A stretch of 64,000 nt of DNA from Methylobacterium bullatum. Lineage in GTDB: Bacteria; Pseudomonadota; Alphaproteobacteria; Rhizobiales; Beijerinckiaceae. Both the position numbers and the translations under genes were made by a program. Location of the stretch: contig LR743504.1 in the NCBI GenBank assembly GCA_902712845.1, positions 4,066,001 through 4,130,000 of the forward strand, read 5' to 3'. Of this stretch, positions 38,851 to 47,162 are shown one piece after another (the first letter of the stretch is position 1; every line of letters begins with the position of its first letter). Under the pieces are notes generated by a model. That model saw nothing but the letters and a program-made list of their open reading frames with translations. It made no database searches and had not been told where the DNA came from.

Positions 38851-39213
38851 TCAGGCGGACGGCGGACCTCGCGATCCGATCGATTGGTCGGGCGGTGCCC
38901 GCGCGGCGGGGACCGCCACGTCCGCACGTGGCGGAAGCGCGGCCGGACGTGCCTGCCAGACCACCGTTGCGAAGGCCGTGTCCTGTCCCGGCGCCTGCGG
39001 TCCCGCATGGGCCGCCGTGCAGCACGCATGCGCGCAGGACGGGCTTGCATTGGCGGGATCGTCCGGCGCGACATGCCCGCAGAGGGCGCTCCCCCATCCC
39101 GCAGGGGCCGGTGGCGCCATCGTGCCGAGGAACGCCTGGAGGCACAGGCCGTAGAGCGCGATCATGGCGATGATCGCGCGCAGGCCGGCCGTCCCTGGCG
39201 AGAGCTTCCGCAT
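38851..39213 (-). CDS. small Cys/His-rich membrane-anchored protein (DUF2946-like)
   Basis: A 120-residue protein with an N-terminal helix (LRAIIAMIALYGLCLQAFLG) and a CGHVAPDDPANASPSCAHAC cluster plus a further Cys and His in CTAAHAG. The Cys/His spacing is unlike the DUF2946 protein at 37014 but the design is similar. Metal binding is likely. It is the first gene of the minus-strand locus that includes the PepSY, DUF2946 and TonB receptor genes. Confidence 0.65.
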   Translation of the reverse strand: MRKLSPGTAGLRAIIAMIALYGLCLQAFLGTMAPPAPAGWGSALCGHVAPDDPANASPSCAHACCTAAHAGPQAPGQDTAFATVVWQARPAALPPRADVAVPAARAPPDQSIGSRGPPSA

Positions 39214-39341
39214 CACGGGGCCTTACGGCACCGCTTCGTCCCCCGTCAACGTGGCAGGCGGAACGGTGATGTCCCGGTGTGCGGTATGGCTGTGGGCGAC
39301 GGAACGGGTGGATGGGCGCTGGATACCGCGACGCCTGTCCC

Positions 39342-40250
39342 TCAGCTTGGCCGGTCCTCGTCCGAGTGGGTGCCGACCCTCTCCGCCGCGAAGCGCTCGC
39401 GTAGCCATGCCGCGGCGGGGCCGCAGCGTCGCTGCTTGTGCCAGACCAGCTCGAGGGCGATGGGCCAGTCGCCCTGATCGAACTGCAGGTCCGGTGTGAC
39501 GAGGAACGGCGCGGTGAGAGATGCGGCAATGACGTGGTCGGTGACGAAGGCCCAGCCGATCCCGTGCTTGACCATCTCGAGGATCACCCAGTGGCTCTCC
39601 ACCCACCACACCTCGGCGGCCACCCGCAGGCGGCGCTTCTCCGGTCCGTCGCTCCGCGCCGCCACGAGGATCTGGCGATGGCGCTTCAACTCCTCCCACT
39701 CCACCCGTGCCTTCGCGAGCGGGTGATCGCGACCGCAGACGAGCTTGAGGGGCACCCAGCCGATGGTCTGGAAGCCGAGCTCCGTGGGCAGGACCTCCTG
39801 GCGCCACATCACCCCCAGATCGGCGGCTCCGGACTGCACCATGCGGCTGACATCCTCCATCAGCGGGAAGAGCAGTTCCAGCTCGACGAAGGGAAAGCGC
39901 CGGGCGAAATCGGCGAAGAGGGCGCCGAGCGCATGCTCGGGATAGAGTTCGTCGATGGCGACGACCAGCCGGTTCTCCACCCCCTGCTCCAGGCTGCTCG
40001 CCAGGCCGATCAGGTGTTCGCGCCGGTCGAGCACCACGCGCGCTTCCGGCAGCAGCCGCTCCCCCGCCGGGGTGAGCACCGGGTTCCGGCCCGCCCTGCT
40101 GAACAAGGCCACCCCGAGATCCGTCTCCAGATTCGCGACCTGCGTGCTGACGGCCGACTGCGCCTTGCGCAGCACGCGGGCGGCACCCGAGAAGGACCCA
40201 GCCTCGGCCGCTGCCACGAAGGCCTGGAGTTGGTCCAGCGAGACCGCCAT
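39342..40250 (-). CDS. LysR-family transcriptional regulator, divergent from PACE gene
   Basis: A 302-residue LysR protein. The winged helix-turn-helix is at residues 5-63 (LDQLQAFVAAAEAGSFSGAARVLRKAQSAVSTQVANLE), followed by the effector domain. It is divergent from the PACE-family efflux gene with an 89-bp shared promoter region. The same pairing exists for AceR and AceI in Acinetobacter, so it probably activates the efflux pump in response to its substrate. Confidence 0.88.
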   Translation of the reverse strand: MAVSLDQLQAFVAAAEAGSFSGAARVLRKAQSAVSTQVANLETDLGVALFSRAGRNPVLTPAGERLLPEARVVLDRREHLIGLASSLEQGVENRLVVAIDELYPEHALGALFADFARRFPFVELELLFPLMEDVSRMVQSGAADLGVMWRQEVLPTELGFQTIGWVPLKLVCGRDHPLAKARVEWEELKRHRQILVAARSDGPEKRRLRVAAEVWWVESHWVILEMVKHGIGWAFVTDHVIAASLTAPFLVTPDLQFDQGDWPIALELVWHKQRRCGPAAAWLRERFAAERVGTHSDEDRPS

Positions 40251-40339
40251 CTATCTGATCCTCAGATACGTTCCAACTTGCTGCGGGAAGTATCGCAGAT
40301 AGAACAGCGCAAACCAACGAGGCTTTCGAAGGCACGACC

Positions 40340-40783
40340 ATGCGCAGCACACGCGACCGTATCCGCCACGCGATCCTGTTCGAGGTGTTCGGGCTCGCTC
40401 TCATCATCCCGCTCGGGGCGCTCACGTTCGGTCTCCACGCCTCCGACATGGGCGTGATCGGCGTGGGGAGCGCCCTGGTCGCGATGATGTGGAACTACGT
40501 CTACAATCTCGGCTTCGACCGAGCGATGCAGCGGCTGATCGGGCACACGCGAAAGACGTTGCTCATGCGGGTGGCCCATGCCGCGCTGTTCGAGGCGGGG
40601 TTGCTGGCGATCCTGATGCCGCCCATCGCCTGGTATCTCGGCATCGGTTTGGTCGAAGCCTTCTTCATGGATCTCGCGATCGCCGGCTTCTACGTGGCCT
40701 ACGCCTTCGTCTTCAATCTTGCCTACGATCGGACTTTCCCGGCGCCGATCTGGGGCAAGGTCGCAGCGGAACCGTCCCTCTGA
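40340..40783 (+). CDS. PACE-family efflux transporter (AceI-like)
   Basis: A 147-residue inner-membrane protein with four helices in two tandem bacterial transmembrane pair domains. The RHAILFEVFGLALIIPLG and MWNYVYNLGFDRAM motifs in the first repeat recur as HAALFEAGLLAILMPPIAW and YVAYAFVFNLAYDR in the second. The conserved acidic residue in the first helix (E15) matches the proton-coupling Glu of AceI. The family exports chlorhexidine, acriflavine and short diamines. It is paired with the divergent LysR gene. Confidence 0.93.
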   Translation: MRSTRDRIRHAILFEVFGLALIIPLGALTFGLHASDMGVIGVGSALVAMMWNYVYNLGFDRAMQRLIGHTRKTLLMRVAHAALFEAGLLAILMPPIAWYLGIGLVEAFFMDLAIAGFYVAYAFVFNLAYDRTFPAPIWGKVAAEPSL

Positions 40784-40881
40784 GGAGGGGCCGTCACCCG
40801 TGGCTCGCGGGATCGGACACCGCCTTCCTGTCTCGTCCGCTGCGCCCGGCTGCCGCGTGCGTCCGGCCTCGGTCGGGCGCC

Positions 40882-41550
40882 TCACGCGCCGGCATGTTCG
40901 GCGATGTAATGGCCGATGGCGCTGGCGGCGTTGAGCATGTGGGCGCGCATCCGCCGCGCGGCGGCGTCGCCGTCGCCCTCCGCGATGGCGGCCAGGATCT
41001 CGCCGTGCTCGGCGCGGGAGGTCCTGATCCGCTCGCCATGGCGCAGCTGCGTGCGGCGAAATCCCGAGAGCCGCGTGCGCAAGGCGAGCGCCTGTTCCAG
41101 CAGGAAGCCGTTATGGGTGGCGCCGTAGAGGGCCTCGTGGAACCCGCGGTTCAGCGTGTCGTAGGCGTCGACGTCGCCGGCCTCCACCATCGCCTCCGAC
41201 CGGGCATGGAGGTCCATGAGGTGGCTGCGCTCGAGGGGCGTCATCCGGTAGGTGGCGAGGCGCACGCACATTGCCTCGAACTCGGCGGTGGCCTCGAACA
41301 TGTCCATGATCCGCTCCGGCGTCATCCGGGTGACGACGACGCCCCGGCGCGGCCGCAACTCCACAAGCCCGTTGAAGGCGAGCTGGCGCAACGCCTCCCG
41401 CACCGGCGTCCGGGAGGCGCCGAAGCGGTCGGCGAGATCCTGTTCGTCGAGGGCCGTGCCCGCGCTCAGGGTGCCGGCGGCGATCTCGTCGGTCAGGGCG
41501 TTGCGGATCAGGTCGGAAAGTAGCCCCCGCTCCTCGGCGATGCCGTCCAT
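40882..41550 (-). CDS. GntR-family (FCD) regulator of malonate metabolism, MdcY-like
   Basis: A 222-residue regulator. An N-terminal GntR winged helix (LDEQDLADRFGASRTPVREALRQLAFNGLVELRPRRGVVV) precedes an all-helical FCD effector domain with metal-binding His/Asp positions (FHEAL, HGEIL). It is divergent from mdcA; MdcY of Acinetobacter is a GntR repressor of the mdc operon relieved by malonate. The start is the ATG at 41550; an extension to 41676 lacks homology-like sequence. Confidence 0.85.
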   Translation of the reverse strand: MDGIAEERGLLSDLIRNALTDEIAAGTLSAGTALDEQDLADRFGASRTPVREALRQLAFNGLVELRPRRGVVVTRMTPERIMDMFEATAEFEAMCVRLATYRMTPLERSHLMDLHARSEAMVEAGDVDAYDTLNRGFHEALYGATHNGFLLEQALALRTRLSGFRRTQLRHGERIRTSRAEHGEILAAIAEGDGDAAARRMRAHMLNAASAIGHYIAEHAGA

Positions 41551-41702
41551 GGTCGTCGTTCCCTCCCCGCTTGCATGGCCGGACAGCCTTACGGTGTCCC
41601 TCATCCCACGATGGCCGGGATCGTCAAGCGGGAGAGGGATGATCCTAGCACGCCCGGAATGCCGAGGCCTCGTCATCCGGCCATCTCGTATTCTTTACCT
41701 CG

Positions 41703-41725
41703 CCGATAATCCATATCGGTATACC
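41703..41725. promoter_or_regulatory. candidate GntR operator in the mdc promoter
   Basis: Two overlapping symmetries: CCGATA-ATCCA-TATCGG (41703-41719) and the 8-bp palindrome GGTATACC (41718-41725). MdcY of Acinetobacter binds a site with the core GTATAC, which is present here. TTGACT at 41731 could be a -35 box, placing the operator upstream of or over the promoter. Confidence 0.6.
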
Positions 41726-41850
41726 CGGCGTTGACTTGATCGCAAGACGGGGTACGCATGGTGCGATACGAAACGGTTTGCGACATGTCGCTGGCGGCGC
41801 GTTCCCACGGTCGCCGCCGATGCGGGGCCGGATGACGAGAGGCGGATCGG

Positions 41851-43497
41851 ATGGCCGATTGGCGGGTACAGCGGAAGGCCAGGGACGCCCGGATCGAGCG
41901 CGGCCGCGCCCATGCCGAGGGCAAGGTCGTGTCCGCTTCGGCGGTGGTCGACCTGCTGGAGGCGGTGCTTTTGCCCGGCGATCGGGTCTGCCTCGAAGGC
42001 GACAACCAGAAACAGGCGGATTGTCTCGCGAGGGGCTTGAGCGCCTGCGACCCGGCACGGGTCCACGACCTGCACATGGTCCAGTCCGGCATCGTGCTGC
42101 CCGAGCATCTCGACATTTTCGAGCAGGGCATCGCCCGTCGCCTGGACTATTCCTATTCCGGGCCGCAGGGCGCGCGCATCGCCCGGATGCTCTATGGCGG
42201 GCAGATCGCGCTCGGTGCGGTGCACACCTATCTCGAACTCTTCGCGCGCTACTTCATCGACCTGACGCCCAACGTCGCCCTCATCGCAGGCGTCTCGGCG
42301 GACCGTGACGGCAACCTCTATACCGGCCCCAACACCGAGGACACGCCGACGGTGGTGGAGGCGACCGCCTTCAAGAACGGCGTCGTGATCGCGCAGGTGA
42401 ACGAAATCGTCGAGCGGGTGCCCCGTGTCGACATCCCCGGCGACCGGGTGGATTTCGTGGTCGAGGCCGACCGGCCGTTCTACGTGGAGCCGCTCTTCAC
42501 ACGCGATCCGGCGGCGGTCACCGAGACGCAGATCCTGATGGCCATGATGGCGATCAAGGGCATCTACGCCGAATACGGCATCCGCCGGCTCAACCACGGC
42601 ATCGGCTTCGGCACCGCCGCCATCGAGCTGCTGCTGCCGACCTTCGCCGAGCGGCTCGGTCTCAAGGGCAAGATCGCCACCCATTGGGCGCTCAACCCGC
42701 ATCCGAGCCTGATCCCGGCCATCGAATCGGGCTGGGTCGAGCAGATCCATTGCTTCGGCTCGGAAGTCGGGATGGACCGCTACATCCGCGAGCGGCCGGA
42801 CGTGTTCTTCACTGGCTCCGACGGCTCGCTCCGCTCCAACCGTGCCTTCTGCCAGACGGCGGGGCTCTATGCCTGCGATCTCTTCATCGGTTCGACCCTG
42901 CAGATCGATCTCCAGGGTAATTCCTCCACCGTCACCACCAACCGGGTGGCGGGGTTCGGCGGCGCGCCGAACATGGGCTCCGATCCCCATGGCAGGCGCC
43001 ACCCCTCGGACCCCTGGATGAAGGCCGGCGAGGAGGCCGGCGGCACCGGCGATCCGGCGCTACGCCGGGGCCGCAAGCTCGTGGTGCAGCTGGTCGAGAC
43101 CTTCGGCGATAAGCTCGTCCCTGCCTTCGTGGAGCGGCTCGACGCCCTCGAACTGGCGCGCAAGCTCGATCTCGAACTCGCCCCCGTCATGGTCTACGCC
43201 GACGACGTCACCCACATCGTCACGGAAGAGGGCATCGCCAACCTGCTCCTATGCCGGACGCTCGACGAGCGCGAGCAGGCGATCCGCGGGGTCGCCGGCT
43301 ACACCGATGTCGGGCGCGGGCGCGACCGGGCCATGGTCGAGTCCCTGCGGGCGCGAAAAATCATCCGCCGGCCGGAGGATCTCGGCATCGATCCCCTCGA
43401 CGCCGACCGTTCGCTCCTGGCGGCACGGTCGATCAAGGACCTCGTGCACTGGTCGGGCGGCCTCTACGAGCCGCCGGCCAAGTTCCGGAACTGGTGA
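41851..43497 (+). CDS. mdcA: malonate decarboxylase subunit alpha (acetyl-S-ACP:malonate ACP transferase)
   Basis: A 548-residue subunit that exchanges acetyl for malonyl on the acyl carrier protein. It has the coenzyme A-transferase-like fold typical of MdcA, with RRLNHGIGFGTAAIELLLPT and SLRSNRAFCQTAGLYACDLF as recognisable conserved blocks. Length matches the family (about 550). It is the first gene of an operon mdcA-C-D-E-G-B-H with tiny or overlapping spacers. Confidence 0.95.
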   Translation: MADWRVQRKARDARIERGRAHAEGKVVSASAVVDLLEAVLLPGDRVCLEGDNQKQADCLARGLSACDPARVHDLHMVQSGIVLPEHLDIFEQGIARRLDYSYSGPQGARIARMLYGGQIALGAVHTYLELFARYFIDLTPNVALIAGVSADRDGNLYTGPNTEDTPTVVEATAFKNGVVIAQVNEIVERVPRVDIPGDRVDFVVEADRPFYVEPLFTRDPAAVTETQILMAMMAIKGIYAEYGIRRLNHGIGFGTAAIELLLPTFAERLGLKGKIATHWALNPHPSLIPAIESGWVEQIHCFGSEVGMDRYIRERPDVFFTGSDGSLRSNRAFCQTAGLYACDLFIGSTLQIDLQGNSSTVTTNRVAGFGGAPNMGSDPHGRRHPSDPWMKAGEEAGGTGDPALRRGRKLVVQLVETFGDKLVPAFVERLDALELARKLDLELAPVMVYADDVTHIVTEEGIANLLLCRTLDEREQAIRGVAGYTDVGRGRDRAMVESLRARKIIRRPEDLGIDPLDADRSLLAARSIKDLVHWSGGLYEPPAKFRNW

Positions 43498-43511
43498 GGG
43501 AGCGCCGCACC

Positions 43512-43823
43512 ATGGAAAAGCTGACCTTCCGGCATCGGACGTCGAAGCCCCTGCCCGGCACGAAGGCCCATGCGATCACCGGCGTGGTCGCCTCGGGCAA
43601 CCTCGAAGTGCTGATGGAGCGCAGCCTCGCGCCCGACGAATGCACCGTCGAGATCGATACCGCGATCAACGGCTACGGATCGGTCTGGGAGGCGGTGGTC
43701 TCCGACTTCGTGGCCCGCCGGCAGCCCGGCGGCCTGCGCATCACCATCAACGATGGCGGGGCACGGCCCGACACCGTGACCCTGCGCCTGCTCCAGGGCG
43801 CCCGGCTGATGGAGGCCGTGTGA
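43512..43823 (+). CDS. mdcC: malonate decarboxylase acyl carrier protein (delta subunit)
   Basis: A 103-residue carrier protein. The serine for the 2'-(5''-phosphoribosyl)-3'-dephospho-CoA arm is expected at S28 in VVASGNLEVL, by analogy with the Klebsiella protein. It carries acetyl and malonyl groups between the subunits. The start at 43512 lies 14 bp after mdcA; its TGA overlaps the mdcD ATG by one base. Confidence 0.92.
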   Translation: MEKLTFRHRTSKPLPGTKAHAITGVVASGNLEVLMERSLAPDECTVEIDTAINGYGSVWEAVVSDFVARRQPGGLRITINDGGARPDTVTLRLLQGARLMEAV

Positions 43824-44755
43824 TGGCGATGAGCCCCGTCTCCCTCTCCGCCGATCCCCTCGACCAGAGCTGGTACGAGGCCAGCGCCCGCGCCCGCCTC
43901 GACGCTCTCGTCGATCCCGGTTCGTTCGAGGAGTTCCTCGGCCCCGAACAGCGGGTGATGAGTCCGCACCTGCCCGCCTTCGACCTGCCGCGCGCCTTCG
44001 ACGACGGCATCGTGGTGGGACGCGGGCGCCTCGACGGTTCGCTCGTCCTCCTGGCCGCGCAGGAGGGTCGCTTCATGGGCGGGGCCTTCGGCGAGGTCCA
44101 TGGCGCCAAGCTCGTCGGGCTGCTGCGGGCGGGCCTCGCGGTGAAGCCGACGGCGGTGCTGATCCTGTTCGATACCGGCGGCGTCCGGCTGCAGGAGGCC
44201 AATGCCGGCGAGACCGCCATCGCGGAGATCATGCGGGCCATCGCCGATCTGCGCCGGGCCGGCGTGCCGGTGATCGGGCTGATCGGCGGGCGGGCCGGCT
44301 GCTACGGCGGCGGCGGCCTCATCGCCGGTACGTGTTCGCGGCTCGTGGTCTCGGAGGGCGGACGCATCAGCGTCTCCGGCCCGGAGGTGATCGAGACCAA
44401 CAAGGGCGCGGAGGAGTTCGATTCCCGCGACCGGGCGCTGGTCTGGCGCACCATGGGCGGAAAGCACCGCCGCCTCATCGGCGGAGCGGACGCTTTCGCG
44501 GACGATACGATTCGCGCGTTTCGCGATGCCGCCCGTGAACAGATCGGCAAGGCGCCGGCCTTCGACCTCGCCACCCTGGAGGCCGAACAGGCCCGCCTCG
44601 AAGCCCGCCTCGACCGGTTCGGCGACGCCCGCGACGCCACCGAGATCTGGAGCCGCCTCGGCGTGAACGATCCGGCCGCCGTGCCGGGCTTGGACACGGA
44701 CCGGTTCGACGCCCTTCTCGCCCGCCTGCCGGAGGGGCCCCATGACGCTCGCTGA
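43823..44755 (+). CDS. mdcD: malonate decarboxylase subunit beta
   Basis: A 310-residue crotonase-like carboxyltransferase domain subunit. Oxyanion-forming glycine stretches (GGRAGCYGGGGLIAGTC) and FMGGAFGEVHGAK are characteristic. With MdcE it decarboxylates malonyl-ACP to acetyl-ACP. Start and stop are coupled to mdcC (TGATG) and mdcE (14-nt overlap). Confidence 0.94.
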   Translation: MAMSPVSLSADPLDQSWYEASARARLDALVDPGSFEEFLGPEQRVMSPHLPAFDLPRAFDDGIVVGRGRLDGSLVLLAAQEGRFMGGAFGEVHGAKLVGLLRAGLAVKPTAVLILFDTGGVRLQEANAGETAIAEIMRAIADLRRAGVPVIGLIGGRAGCYGGGGLIAGTCSRLVVSEGGRISVSGPEVIETNKGAEEFDSRDRALVWRTMGGKHRRLIGGADAFADDTIRAFRDAAREQIGKAPAFDLATLEAEQARLEARLDRFGDARDATEIWSRLGVNDPAAVPGLDTDRFDALLARLPEGPHDAR

Positions 44756-45473
44756 GATCCTACATTCGCTCTTCCCCGACGGGCATGGCGTCGAGGTCGT
44801 GGACGGCCTCATCGGCGGCGACGGGCCTTTTGGAGCGGGCCGTCTCGCTGTGGTCGGGATCGACGGCAACACCCCGCTCGGGATCGAGGGGGCCTGTCTC
44901 CTCGCCGGGCGCGTTCTCGACGTGGTGCGCCGGGGCGGCGGGACGCCGATCCTCGTGGTCGTGGATTCCGACAGCCAGCGCATGAGCCGGCGCGACGAGT
45001 TGCTCGGCCTCAACGAATATCTCGCCCATCTCGCCAAGGCGCTGCTCCTCGCCGATGCGAGCGGCCATCCCACCATCGGCCTCGTCTACGGGCACACGGC
45101 GGCAGGCGCGTTCATCGCCACCGCTCTCGCGACGCGGGTGCTCGCCGCCCTGCCCGGCGCCCATCCGAGCGTGATGGACCTCGCCTCGGTGGCCCGCGTC
45201 ACCAAGCTCCCCCTCGACCGGCTGGAAGAGATGGCGGCATCCACCTCCGTCTTCGCGCCGGGCCTCGACAACATGGTGAAAACCGGGGCGGTCCACGCGG
45301 TGCTCGATCCGTCGGCACCGCTCGGCCCCCAGATCGAATCCCTCATCGCCGGGAGTTCCACAACGGATGGCCGCGATGCCCTCGGCCAGGAGCGCGGCGG
45401 GCGGCTCATGGCCCGTGACATCGCCGGGCGTGTGGTGCGGGCGGCGACGGGCGACGTGGCGCCCCGTGACTGA
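44742..45473 (+). CDS. mdcE: malonate decarboxylase subunit gamma
   Basis: A 243-residue subunit of the decarboxylase core. It has the carboxyltransferase-type fold with VVVDSDSQRMSRRDELLGLN and IGLVYGHTAAGAFIATALA, both typical of MdcE. It works together with MdcD. It overlaps mdcD by 14 nt and mdcG by 8 nt. Confidence 0.93.
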   Translation: MTLAEILHSLFPDGHGVEVVDGLIGGDGPFGAGRLAVVGIDGNTPLGIEGACLLAGRVLDVVRRGGGTPILVVVDSDSQRMSRRDELLGLNEYLAHLAKALLLADASGHPTIGLVYGHTAAGAFIATALATRVLAALPGAHPSVMDLASVARVTKLPLDRLEEMAASTSVFAPGLDNMVKTGAVHAVLDPSAPLGPQIESLIAGSSTTDGRDALGQERGGRLMARDIAGRVVRAATGDVAPRD

Positions 45474-46155
45474 GGACGAGGCGTCGGATCTCGCCCGCCA
45501 CGACCTCCTGCGTGTCGATCCGGAATCCTGGGCGCGCCTCCTCGCCGGGCGCCCGGATCTCGACGGCGTTCCCCATCTCGCCGAATGGGCCCGTCGCGGC
45601 TGGCCGGTCATCACCCGCCGCCGCGATCCCGGCGAGCGGACGGACCACATCGCCGCCGGCCTGCCGCTGCCGCCGTCCGCCGGCAAGCGCCGCATCGGCC
45701 TCGCCGTCCCGGTCTCCGCCGCGAGCCGGCTCGCGCCGGTCAGCCTGGAGCGTGCACGCGCGGCCGCGCCGGAGGGGTGGCGGCCGGTCGTCGACGAGGT
45801 GCTGGCCCTCGGGCGCGAGCACCGCCTCGTGCCGCATGTGTTCGGAAGCCTGCTGTGGCAGGAACAGACCGGGCTCCCCTATCTCGGGGCCGGTTCCGAT
45901 CTCGACCTGCTCTGGCCGGTGACCGGACCCATCGCCCCTGCCCTGCTTGCCGGCCTCGCGGCGATCGAGGCCGACGCGCCGATGCGCCTCGATGGCGAGA
46001 TCGTCCTGCCCGATGGGGCCGGCATCAACTGGCGCGAATGGCATGGGGCCGAGCCCGGCACGGCGGTTCTGGCCAAGGGGATGGAGCGGTTGGAGCTTCG
46101 GACGGTCATCATCGATCGCGACGGCCGGACCGCCTGCATGGGGGCGCAGGCATGA
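45466..46155 (+). CDS. mdcG: malonate decarboxylase holo-ACP synthase (phosphoribosyl-dephospho-CoA transferase)
   Basis: About 229 residues from a GTG at 45466. It transfers the prosthetic group to MdcC. The nucleotidyltransferase signature is VFGSLLWQEQTGLPYL followed by SDLDLLW (metal-binding Asp pair). C-terminal blocks DGAGINWREW and VLAKG also match the family. The GTG overlaps mdcE; alternatives upstream would run into mdcE and add Arg-rich sequence. Confidence 0.9.
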   Translation: MTEDEASDLARHDLLRVDPESWARLLAGRPDLDGVPHLAEWARRGWPVITRRRDPGERTDHIAAGLPLPPSAGKRRIGLAVPVSAASRLAPVSLERARAAAPEGWRPVVDEVLALGREHRLVPHVFGSLLWQEQTGLPYLGAGSDLDLLWPVTGPIAPALLAGLAAIEADAPMRLDGEIVLPDGAGINWREWHGAEPGTAVLAKGMERLELRTVIIDRDGRTACMGAQA

Positions 46156-47162
46156 GCGAGCGTATCCGTCCCACGACGGTTGGTCAGACGTACCGGACCA
46201 TCCCCGACAGCGTCGATCCCTGTGCGTCGGACGCGTGCGCTGCGTTCCATTCGGTGGACAAGGCGGGCAACGGCCGTGGCCGCGCGTCACCCTCCCCCCT
46301 CCGCGGGGGAGGGCCGGCGCGTGCCAAATCCGGACCGGACGTCCTTTCAAGAGGCGCGTCACGCCACATCGCCGGCCTCGCGGCCGAGTCCCTGCGGCGT
46401 GAACTCGAGACCTATCCGAAGCCCGGCCTCGTCAGTCATGTCGACAGCGGCAGCCATGCGGACATGGATGCGGGTACGTTCCGGCGCAGCGCCGAGGCGC
46501 TGGAGCCGTTCTTCGGCGCCCTGGCCCAGGCGGGCGCCGACGGGGCCGCCATGCCGCTTCTCCGCCGGATCGGCCTCGATGCCGAGGCGGCGATGCGGGC
46601 CGCGACGGGGGGCGTGAACACCCATCGGGGCGCGATCTTCGGATTGGGTTTGCTCACGGCCGCCGCCGGCGCCCTGCCTTACCCTCCGTCGGCCGGTGCC
46701 CTCGGCCAATGCGTGAAGACCCGCTACGGCCATGCGATCCTGGCCGGACCCGTCCTGCTCCATGCGCCGGGCGCGGCGGCGCGGCGGCGCTACGGGATCG
46801 GCGGAGCGCCCGCCGAGGCGGCGGCCGGATTTTCGACCCTCTACCGGGTCGGGCTCCACGCCCTGCGCCGGGCGCGAGGGCTGCGGCCGGGCGACGAGGA
46901 GGCCGCCCGCGTCGAGACCTGCTTTGCCCTGATCGCCCATCTCGAGGATACCAACCTGCTCCATCGCGGCGGCGAGGCGGGCTATGCTTTCGCCCGCGCC
47001 ACGGCCACGGCCTTCCTTGCCGAAGGAGGCATCGCGCGGGACGATTGGCGGGCGCGGGCGGCGGCCATCCATCGGGCTTTCGTCGCCCGTAATCTCAGCC
47101 CTGGCGGAAGTGCCGACCTCCTTGCCATGACCCTATTCGTCGATGGACTGGAAACGGCATGA
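46152..47162 (+). CDS. mdcB: triphosphoribosyl-dephospho-CoA synthase with repeat-derived N-terminal extension
   Basis: A 336-residue CitG-like enzyme that makes the prosthetic-group precursor from ATP and dephospho-CoA. Core motifs are YPKPGLVSHVDSGSHADMD, GVNTHRGAIF and LEDTNLLHRGG. The usual length is about 280-290; the first 60 residues are extra and encode a palindromic repeat (SPSPLRGGG at about residues 46-54). No in-frame start codon exists between the repeat and the core, so the repeat must be translated. The ATG overlaps the mdcG stop as ATGA. Confidence 0.88.
   Translation: MSERIRPTTVGQTYRTIPDSVDPCASDACAAFHSVDKAGNGRGRASPSPLRGGGPARAKSGPDVLSRGASRHIAGLAAESLRRELETYPKPGLVSHVDSGSHADMDAGTFRRSAEALEPFFGALAQAGADGAAMPLLRRIGLDAEAAMRAATGGVNTHRGAIFGLGLLTAAAGALPYPPSAGALGQCVKTRYGHAILAGPVLLHAPGAAARRRYGIGGAPAEAAAGFSTLYRVGLHALRRARGLRPGDEEAARVETCFALIAHLEDTNLLHRGGEAGYAFARATATAFLAEGGIARDDWRARAAAIHRAFVARNLSPGGSADLLAMTLFVDGLETA
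46284..46330. repeat. palindromic repeat inside mdcB
   Basis: CCCTCCCCC (46290-46298) pairs with GGGGGAGGG (46305-46313) in an in-frame position within the 5' part of mdcB. It matches the core of the intergenic palindromic repeats at 4120 and 61355. The translated product reads SPSPLRGGG, the familiar translated form of such repeats. Confidence 0.7.
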
